Assembly (NCBI GenBank): GCA_017625275.1
Contig: JAGALI010000078.1
Coordinates: 1 to 5,067, forward strand
Direction: 5' to 3'
DNA length: 5,067 nt
Origin: Clostridia bacterium
GTDB lineage: Bacteria; Bacillota; Clostridia; Oscillospirales; CAG-272
Part shown: positions 1 through 5,067 of the stretch, in pieces
Numbering within the stretch: the first letter of the stretch is position 1
Layout of the letters: each line of letters begins with the position of its first letter
Notes under the pieces: model-generated
What the model was told of the DNA's origin: nothing
Databases searched by the model: none
The model's input: only the letters and a program-made list of their open reading frames with translations
Made by a program: the position numbers and the translations under genes

Positions 1-2559
1 ACTGCTGCAGCTGGTTATTCATCATATGGTAACCAGATTGGTCTTGCTACTGGAATTGTTGATGAAATTTATCATGACGGATACGCTGCAAAGCATATGG
101 AGGTCGGAGCGGTAATTGCTGCAGCCCCTCAGAAAAACGTTCGTAGAGAAAGACCAGAGGACGGAGATGTTGTAATTCTTCTTGGTGGTAGAACAGGTAG
201 AGATGGCTGTGGTGGAGCTACAGGCTCTTCTAAGTCTCATACTGTTAAGTCTCTTGAATTGTGCGGTGCAGAGGTTCAAAAGGGTAATGCACCAGAGGAA
301 AGAAAGCTTCAAAGATTGTTCAGAAACTATGATGCTTGTCGTATGATTAAGCGTTGTAATGACTTTGGAGCAGGTGGTGTTTCAGTTGCTATTGGCGAGC
401 TTGCAGATGGCCTTGAAATTAACCTTAATGCCGTTCCAAAGAAGTACGATGGTCTTGACGGAACAGAGCTTGCAATTAGTGAATCTCAAGAAAGAATGGC
501 TGTTGTTGTTGAAAAGGAAAACGTAGAAGCATTCTTGAAGCTTGCTCATTCTGAAAACCTTGAGGCAACTGTAGTAGCTACTGTAAAGGCAGAGCCAAGA
601 CTTAGAATGTTCCACAATGGCAAGGCTATTGTTGATATTAGTCGCGAATTTCTTAATTCAAATGGTGCTGAAAAGCATATTGATATTGCTCCTGCAAAGA
701 TTGAGAACTATGCAAAGGACATTCCTAATGATTTTGAAAAGGGAATGTCGGATATTGTTTCCGACCTTAATATTTGTTCTAAAAGGGGACTTAGTGAGCG
801 CTTTGATAGTACAATCGGTGCTGGCACAGTTCTTATGCCGTTTGGTGGAAAATATCAGAGAACACCTATTCAAGCAATGGTTCAAAAAATTTCAGTTGAA
901 AAAGAGCACACAAATGATTGCTCATTTATGTCATGGGGATACAACCCATTTATATCTGAAAAGAGCCCATATCATGGAGCTTATTTAGCTGTAATTGAGT
1001 CTGTTTCTAAATTGATTGCAACTGGTGCAAAATTCGAGGATGTATATCTTACATTCCAAGAGTATTTTGAAAAACCACTAAAGGATCCAAAAAGATGGGG
1101 CAAGCCTCTTGCTGCACTTCTTGGCTCGTTCAAGGCTCAAAAGGAATTGGGCATTGGATCAATTGGCGGAAAGGATTCAATGAGTGGTTCATTTGAAAAG
1201 CTTGATGTTCCACCTACACTTATATCGTTTGCTGTTACAACAGGTAAAACAAATGATGTAATTTCACCTGAATTTAAAAAGGCTGGCAGTAAGGTTGTTA
1301 TATTGAAGCCTGAATATGATGAGAATAAGCTTCCAAAAACAGAAGCATTGTTGGCTGTATATGATAAAGTAACATCTCTTGCAAGAGAGGGTAAGGTTCT
1401 TAGTGCATACACTCCTACGATTGGTGGCGTTGCTGAGGCTGTTTACAAGATGGCAATTGGTAACGGATTTGGCTTTGAATTTGACAAGACAATTTCAATG
1501 CAGGATATTTTTGGATATAATTATGGTGCATTTGTGCTTGAGCTTAGCGATGATACAAGCGTTGGTGATGTGATCGGTAAAGTAACAAGTGAAAAATCCA
1601 TTGTATATAATGGAAAGAAGATTTGCATGGAAGCTCTTACAGAGCTTTATGAAAATAAGCTTGAGGGTGTTTATTCCTGCAATATCAAATCAAGCACTGA
1701 AAAGCCAGAAACAATTTCTTATACAACAGATAAAAAATTCGCATCTAATATAAAGGTTGCAAAGCCAAAGGTACTTATCCCTGTATTCCCAGGCACTAAC
1801 TGTGAGTTTGATTCAGCAAAGGCAGTTGAGGATGCAGGCGCAAGAGCTGAAATCTTTGTAATTAATAATCTTAGCGCTGATGATATTAAGAGAAGCTCCG
1901 AGGAGTTTGTTGCAAAGCTTAAGGATTCTCAAATTGTATTCATTCCAGGTGGATTCTCTGGTGGAGATGAGCCTGATGGATCTGGTAAGTTTATTACAGC
2001 ATTCTTTAGAGGAGCAGCTGTAAAGGAAGAGGTTGCAAGGCTTCTCGAAAATCGTGATGGACTTATGTGTGGTATCTGTAATGGATTCCAAGCACTTATT
2101 AAACTCGGACTCGTTCCGTTTGGCAAAATAATTGATACCGACGAAACCTGCCCAACTCTTACATTCAACAATATTGCACGCCACCAATCTAAGATTGTTA
2201 GAACAAGAATTGCTACTAACAATTCACCATGGCTTGCAGACTGTAATGTAGGAGATGTTTACAATGTTCCAATTTCCCATGGAGAAGGTAAGTTCCTTGC
2301 AAATGATGAAACAATAGCAAGACTTATTGCAAATGGTCAAATTGCAACACAATATGTTGACCTTGATGGAAATGCAACCTATGATATTGATTACAACCCT
2401 AATGGCTCTTCGCTTGCGATTGAGGGTATAATCTCACCAGATGGTAGAGTAATTGGTAAAATGGGCCATTCCGAGCGTGTTGGAAATGGACTTTATAAAA
2501 ATGTTTACGGCGATTATGATATTAAAATGTTTAAGTCCGCAGTAAAATATTTTAAGTAA
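1..2559 (+). CDS. purL: Phosphoribosylformylglycinamidine (FGAM) synthase, large single-chain form, 5'-truncated by the window edge
   Basis: This cytosolic enzyme catalyses the fourth step of purine synthesis: FGAR + glutamine + ATP to FGAM. The frame is open from base 1, giving 852 residues. Long PurL proteins of this type are about 1,240 residues, so roughly 390 N-terminal residues are missing. Residues below are numbered from the window edge. The first synthetase half carries a glycine-rich GGRTGRDGCGGATGSS motif (62-77) and CNDFGAGG (119-126). The second half runs from about 265 and carries GGKDSMSG (389-396). A PurQ-like class I glutamine amidotransferase domain fills about 587-852, with nucleophile Cys693 in GICNGFQ, the PurQ/PurL HGEG motif at 760-763, and His823/Glu825 in GHSER completing the triad. 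All catalytic motifs look intact. The ATG at base 97 is internal, because family-typical sequence (SYGNQIGLATG) precedes it in frame. Fusion of synthetase and amidotransferase means separate purQ and purS are not needed. Identification is firm. Confidence 0.97.
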   Translation, partial: TAAAGYSSYGNQIGLATGIVDEIYHDGYAAKHMEVGAVIAAAPQKNVRRERPEDGDVVILLGGRTGRDGCGGATGSSKSHTVKSLELCGAEVQKGNAPEERKLQRLFRNYDACRMIKRCNDFGAGGVSVAIGELADGLEINLNAVPKKYDGLDGTELAISESQERMAVVVEKENVEAFLKLAHSENLEATVVATVKAEPRLRMFHNGKAIVDISREFLNSNGAEKHIDIAPAKIENYAKDIPNDFEKGMSDIVSDLNICSKRGLSERFDSTIGAGTVLMPFGGKYQRTPIQAMVQKISVEKEHTNDCSFMSWGYNPFISEKSPYHGAYLAVIESVSKLIATGAKFEDVYLTFQEYFEKPLKDPKRWGKPLAALLGSFKAQKELGIGSIGGKDSMSGSFEKLDVPPTLISFAVTTGKTNDVISPEFKKAGSKVVILKPEYDENKLPKTEALLAVYDKVTSLAREGKVLSAYTPTIGGVAEAVYKMAIGNGFGFEFDKTISMQDIFGYNYGAFVLELSDDTSVGDVIGKVTSEKSIVYNGKKICMEALTELYENKLEGVYSCNIKSSTEKPETISYTTDKKFASNIKVAKPKVLIPVFPGTNCEFDSAKAVEDAGARAEIFVINNLSADDIKRSSEEFVAKLKDSQIVFIPGGFSGGDEPDGSGKFITAFFRGAAVKEEVARLLENRDGLMCGICNGFQALIKLGLVPFGKIIDTDETCPTLTFNNIARHQSKIVRTRIATNNSPWLADCNVGDVYNVPISHGEGKFLANDETIARLIANGQIATQYVDLDGNATYDIDYNPNGSSLAIEGIISPDGRVIGKMGHSERVGNGLYKNVYGDYDIKMFKSAVKYFK

Positions 2560-2565
2560 GAGGTA

Positions 2566-2600
2566 TTCTAAGCGCTTGACCTTTGGTCAAGTGCTTGGGA
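2566..2600 (+). other. Intergenic stem-loop between purL and serC (possible terminator-like or mRNA-processing/stability hairpin)
   Basis: An inverted repeat begins six bases after the purL stop. The core arms AAGCGCTTGACC (2570-2581) and GGTCAAGTGCTT (2585-2596) pair over 12 positions with one G-U and a TTT loop. Four more pairs, two of them G-U, extend the stem to 2566/2600. The position at the 3' end of purL fits a terminator or a 3'-end protecting hairpin. However, the stem is followed by GGGAATAGCATT and not by a T-run, so it is not a canonical intrinsic terminator. The nearest T-tract (2623-2627) lies over 20 bases further on. The structure is plain from the sequence; its role is inferred. 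Confidence 0.6.
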
Positions 2601-2635
2601 ATAGCATTAAATTGATTAAAAATTTTTATATATTT

Positions 2636-2640
2636 GGAGG
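2636..2640 (+). promoter_or_regulatory. Strong Shine-Dalgarno site of serC
   Basis: GGAGG lies eight bases before the ATG at 2649 and follows an AT-rich stretch (2601-2635). It decides the serC start. An in-frame TTG at 2634 would add five residues, but it overlaps this site and has no upstream ribosome binding sequence of its own. Confidence 0.9.
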
Positions 2641-2648
2641 TTTCAATT

Positions 2649-3737
2649 ATGGAACGCGTTTATAACTTTTCAGCAGGTCCTTCTATGCTTCCTCTTGAGG
2701 TTCTTGAAAGAGCAGCAGCAGAAATGATGTGCTACAAGGACAGTGGTATGTCTGTTATGGAGATGAGCCACCGTTCACCAGTTTACGAGGAGATTATCCA
2801 AGATGCAGAAAAGCTCCTTCGTAAAATCATGAATATTCCTGATAACTACAAGGTTCTTTTCCTTCAGGGTGGAGCTTCAACTCAGTTTGCGGCTGTTCCT
2901 CTTAACCTTATGAACAAGAACAAGAAGGCTGATTACATTGTTTCGGGTCAGTTCTCAGGCAAGGCTTTCAAGGAAGCTCAAAAGTATGGAGATGTTGTTA
3001 CAGCAGCATCTAGCAAGGATGCAAATTTTGCATTTATTCCTCAAACTACTCGTGAGTCTTTCCGTCCTGACGCAGATTATGTTCATATCTGCTTCAATAA
3101 CACTATTTATGGAACAAAGTTTAACTATATTCCTGACACAGGAGATATTCCTCTTGTTGCTGATATGTCATCCTGCATTATTAGTGAGCCAGTTGATGTA
3201 ACCAAGTTTGGTCTTATCTATGCTGGTGCTCAGAAAAATATGGCTCCTGCAGGTCTTACAATCGTTATTGTAAGAGAAGACCTTATCGGCAATGCTCGTG
3301 AGGATATTCCTACAATGCTTGATTATAAGGTTATGGCTGACAATGATTCTATGTACAATACTCCTCCATGCTACTGCATTTATGTTGCAAAGCTTGTTTA
3401 TGAGTGGATTGATAGCCTTGGTGGCCTAGAAAAAATGAAGGAAATGAACGAAAAGAAGGCAAAGGTTCTTTATGATTATCTTGATAGCCAAGATTATTAT
3501 ATCGCACCTGTTCGAAAGGACAGCCGTTCTCTTATGAATGTTACCTTTGTAACAGGAAATGCAGATCTTGATAAGAAATTTGCTTCCGAAGCAGCTGCTG
3601 CAGGACTTAAGAATCTCAAGGGACATCGTTCCGTTGGTGGCATGAGAGCTTCTATTTATAACGCTATGCCTTATGAGGGTGTTGTAAAGCTCGTTGAATT
3701 TATGAAGAAATTCGCTCAAGAAAATCCAAAAGCATAA
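2649..3737 (+). CDS. serC: Phosphoserine aminotransferase (PLP-dependent)
   Basis: SerC converts 3-phosphohydroxypyruvate plus glutamate to O-phosphoserine and 2-oxoglutarate, the second step of serine synthesis. Family members may also act on the 4-phosphohydroxythreonine precursor in vitamin B6 synthesis. The protein has 362 residues, the usual family length. It is a fold-type I aminotransferase opening with the family signature VYNFSAGPS. Visible site residues, assigned by alignment from memory to E. coli SerC, are His41-Arg42, the PLP phosphate loop GGASTQF (74-80), Thr152, Asp172 (PLP ring nitrogen), Gln195, and Lys196 in AGAQKN as the Schiff-base lysine. His326-Arg327 and Arg333 in GHRSVGGMR follow. 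Phe102 (in SGQFSGKAF) stands where E. coli has the PLP-stacking Trp102, and Ser77 replaces Arg77; the GAS-type loop is of Bacillus style. The start at 2649 is supported by GGAGG eight bases upstream. The gene is 14 bases ahead of serA, so the two are almost certainly cotranscribed. Confidence 0.97.
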   Translation: MERVYNFSAGPSMLPLEVLERAAAEMMCYKDSGMSVMEMSHRSPVYEEIIQDAEKLLRKIMNIPDNYKVLFLQGGASTQFAAVPLNLMNKNKKADYIVSGQFSGKAFKEAQKYGDVVTAASSKDANFAFIPQTTRESFRPDADYVHICFNNTIYGTKFNYIPDTGDIPLVADMSSCIISEPVDVTKFGLIYAGAQKNMAPAGLTIVIVREDLIGNAREDIPTMLDYKVMADNDSMYNTPPCYCIYVAKLVYEWIDSLGGLEKMKEMNEKKAKVLYDYLDSQDYYIAPVRKDSRSLMNVTFVTGNADLDKKFASEAAAAGLKNLKGHRSVGGMRASIYNAMPYEGVVKLVEFMKKFAQENPKA

Positions 3738-3738
3738 A

Positions 3739-3745
3739 AGAGGGA
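3739..3745 (+). promoter_or_regulatory. Shine-Dalgarno site of serA in the serC-serA gap
   Basis: AGAGGGA sits in the 14-base gap after the serC stop and ends six bases before the ATG at 3752. It favours that start over the second in-frame ATG at 3770 (Met7). The gap holds no room for a promoter or terminator, supporting one serCA transcript. Confidence 0.8.
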
Positions 3746-3751
3746 CAGAAA

Positions 3752-4912
3752 ATGAAAAAAATTAAGCTTATGAATAAAATAGCAGCGGTTGGTACTGATA
3801 ATTTTGACCGTGCTATATATGAAGTATCTGATGCTGTTGAAAATCCTGATGCTATCATGGTTCGTTCTGCAGCTCTTCACGATATGGAAATGCCTGAAAG
3901 CCTCAAGGCTATTGCTCGTTGTGGCGCAGGTGTAAATAATATTCCTGTTGAAAAATGCACAGAAAAGGGAATAGTTGTATTTAATACTCCTGGTGCTAAT
4001 GCAAACGGCGTTAAGGAGCTTGCGATTTGTGCTCTTGTTCTTGCAGCAAGAGATGTTATCGGTGGAATTGAATGGGTAAAAACCCTTGAGGGTACTACCG
4101 AAATTGCAAAGGCAGTTGAAAAGGGAAAGAGTGCATATGTTGGTACTGAGCTTGCTGGTAAGAAGCTTGGTGTTATCGGACTTGGAGCTATTGGTGGTAT
4201 GGTTGCTAATGCAGCTAACGCACTTGGTATGACAGTTGTTGGTTGTGACCCATTTATTACACCAGCAGCAGCTTGGAGTCTTGCTCCTTCTGTTAAGCAG
4301 GCAGCTACTTATGACGAAATTTTCAAGACATGTGATTATATCTCACTTCACGTTCCTGCAACTGCTCAAACAAAGAACATGATTAATGAAAAGTCCATTG
4401 CAATGATGAAGGACGGAGTAAGAATTATAAATCTTGCAAGAGCTGATCTTGTTTGCGCCGATGATATGAAAAAGGCACTTTCTGATGGCAAGGTTGCTAA
4501 GTATGTTACTGACTTCCCAACAGATGCAACAGTAGGCGCAGCTGGAATTGTTAACATTCCTCACCTTGGTGCTTCTACCGTTGAGTCTGAGGACCATTGT
4601 GCAGTTATGGCGGCAAGACAGCTTGATGAGTATCTTACAAATGGTAACATAAAGAATAGCGTAAACTTCCCAAATGTATCCCTTGCGCATAACGCTCTTG
4701 CTAGAGTTTGTGTAATGCATAAAAATGTTCCTAACACTATTGCTCAAATTACAACAGCATTTTCATCTGTTAATGTAAATATTGAGAATATGGCTAATGG
4801 CTCTAAGGGAGAGGTTGCTTATACAATCATCGAAACAAATGAAAAGGTAAGCGACGAGGTTGTTAAGGCTGTTATGGCTGTTGATGGCGTTTCTAAGGTT
4901 CTTTGCTATTAA
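3752..4912 (+). CDS. serA: D-3-phosphoglycerate dehydrogenase with C-terminal ACT domain
   Basis: SerA catalyses NAD-dependent oxidation of 3-phosphoglycerate to 3-phosphohydroxypyruvate, the committed step of serine synthesis. It has 386 residues: a D-2-hydroxyacid dehydrogenase catalytic unit plus one ACT domain, without the extra intervening domain of the longest PGDHs. The substrate half includes MVRSA (36-40), RCGAGVNNI (56-64) and Asn83. The Rossmann domain (about 96-284) has GLGAIG (143-148) and Asp166 after the second strand, as expected for NAD over NADP. Catalytic Arg230 (in NLARADLV) and His271 (in PHLGAST) are present. The position of the usual acid Glu appears to be Asp258 in DFPTDA. 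The ACT domain (about 317-386) keeps His323, Asn325 and Asn343, which align with the serine-binding His344, Asn346 and Asn364 of E. coli SerA, so serine feedback is plausible. Substrate is inferred partly from serC next door, since this clade is divergent from E. coli SerA; another 2-hydroxyacid is less likely. Confidence 0.94.
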   Translation: MKKIKLMNKIAAVGTDNFDRAIYEVSDAVENPDAIMVRSAALHDMEMPESLKAIARCGAGVNNIPVEKCTEKGIVVFNTPGANANGVKELAICALVLAARDVIGGIEWVKTLEGTTEIAKAVEKGKSAYVGTELAGKKLGVIGLGAIGGMVANAANALGMTVVGCDPFITPAAAWSLAPSVKQAATYDEIFKTCDYISLHVPATAQTKNMINEKSIAMMKDGVRIINLARADLVCADDMKKALSDGKVAKYVTDFPTDATVGAAGIVNIPHLGASTVESEDHCAVMAARQLDEYLTNGNIKNSVNFPNVSLAHNALARVCVMHKNVPNTIAQITTAFSSVNVNIENMANGSKGEVAYTIIETNEKVSDEVVKAVMAVDGVSKVLCY

Positions 4913-4925
4913 TTGGTGTTAAGAT

Positions 4926-5067
4926 ATGATTACAGTTAAGCCTTTTAGCGCATTAAGACCAAGTGAAAGCTACGCTGACAAATGTGCAGCTCTTCCTTAT
5001 GATGTAATGTCAAGTGATGAGGCTAGAGAAATGGTTAAGGATAATCCTTATTCATTTTTGCACATTG
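4926..5067 (+). CDS. DUF1015-family protein, N-terminal fragment (runs off the right edge)
   Basis: Forty-seven codons plus one base are present, with no stop before the window end. The translation carries the start signature I recognise for DUF1015 (Pfam PF06245): ITVKPFSALRP (2-12), LPYDVM (23-28), DEAREM (31-36) and NPYSFLHI (40-47). Full-length members are around 400 residues, so most of the protein lies outside. I know of no firmly established biochemical function for the family. An in-frame TAA at 4920 directly upstream rules out an earlier start. The gene begins 13 bases after the serA stop, and that gap (TTGGTGTTAAGAT) holds only a weak GGTG-type ribosome site, suggesting translational coupling to serA. 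Its place directly after serC-serA suggests a role in serine or phosphoserine metabolism, which is inference. No membrane segment or signal peptide is seen in the visible part, so a cytosolic protein is likely. Confidence 0.85.
   Translation, partial: MITVKPFSALRPSESYADKCAALPYDVMSSDEAREMVKDNPYSFLHI

Noticed and set aside
97..99. ATG as the true start of the purL gene
   Set aside because: The frame is open to base 1, the 32 residues before it match PurL family sequence, and no Shine-Dalgarno site precedes it; it is an internal methionine.
617..988. Second + strand open frame overlapping purL (also 1379-1573, and 2938-3201 within serC)
   Set aside because: These are out-of-frame shadows of conserved PurL and SerC sequence, rich in Leu/Ile/Phe, with no family resemblance.
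1813..2222. Overlapping antisense open frames within purL (and similar ones at 22-312, 382-885, 1137-1412, 3426-3719 and 4343-4747)
   Set aside because: They lie opposite strongly conserved coding sequence, have low-complexity Ser/Cys/Asn-rich translations with no recognisable motifs, and lack convincing ribosome sites.
2558..2580. AAGAGG just after the purL stop as the ribosome site of a small gene in the gap
   Set aside because: No ATG, GTG or TTG at proper spacing opens a usable frame; the region folds into the hairpin instead.
2595..2635. Possible promoter for serCA: TTGGGA (2595-2600), 16 bases, then TAAAAA (2617-2622)
   Set aside because: Each box matches the sigma-A consensus at only four of six positions, the -35 overlaps the hairpin arm, and chance matches are common in such AT-rich sequence. 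It is not strong enough to annotate.
2634..2648. Upstream TTG start for serC adding five residues (MEVSI)
   Set aside because: The TTG overlaps the GGAGG that serves the ATG at 2649, and SerC proteins begin close to the VYNFSAGPS motif, which fits the ATG.
2560..2648. Riboswitch or T-box leader ahead of serC
   Set aside because: The gap is only 89 bases, with one simple hairpin and no T-box sequence, glycine- or purine-riboswitch core, or second terminator stem visible.

Overview
The window is a dense, single-strand stretch of bacterial chromosome. It is AT-rich (by eye about 40% G+C), with strong Shine-Dalgarno sites ahead of two genes and very short intergenic gaps. The long single-chain PurL, the protein motifs and the codon use (many CTT leucines, GAA/GAG mixed) fit a low-G+C Firmicute, most likely an anaerobic member of Clostridia (Lachnospiraceae/Oscillospiraceae-like). 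That placement is inferred from sequence style and not proven. All four genes are core metabolism on the + strand. No mobile element, CRISPR, tRNA, rRNA or phage feature was seen.

Layout: (1) positions 1-2559, the C-terminal two thirds of purL, the large FGAM synthase with a fused glutamine amidotransferase domain; its start lies left of the window. (2) 2560-2648, an 89-base gap with a strong stem-loop just after the purL stop and an AT-rich stretch leading to a strong ribosome binding site. (3) 2649-3737, serC, phosphoserine aminotransferase, complete. (4) 3752-4912, serA, 3-phosphoglycerate dehydrogenase of the ACT-domain type, complete, 14 bases after serC. (5) 4926-5067, the first 47 codons of a DUF1015-family gene, 13 bases after serA and running off the right edge.

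Functionally, SerA oxidises 3-phosphoglycerate to 3-phosphohydroxypyruvate and SerC transaminates it to O-phosphoserine. No phosphoserine phosphatase (serB) is visible. The gene in that place is the uncharacterised DUF1015 gene, which makes it the most interesting item here. Serine feeds glycine and one-carbon units to purine synthesis, so the purL neighbour is metabolically sensible, although the hairpin between purL and serC suggests they may be separate or differentially expressed units.

Most of the window is ordinary housekeeping sequence. The points worth a second look are the DUF1015 linkage, the purL-serC hairpin, an Asp in place of the usual catalytic Glu in SerA, and two changed cofactor/substrate-site positions in SerC.
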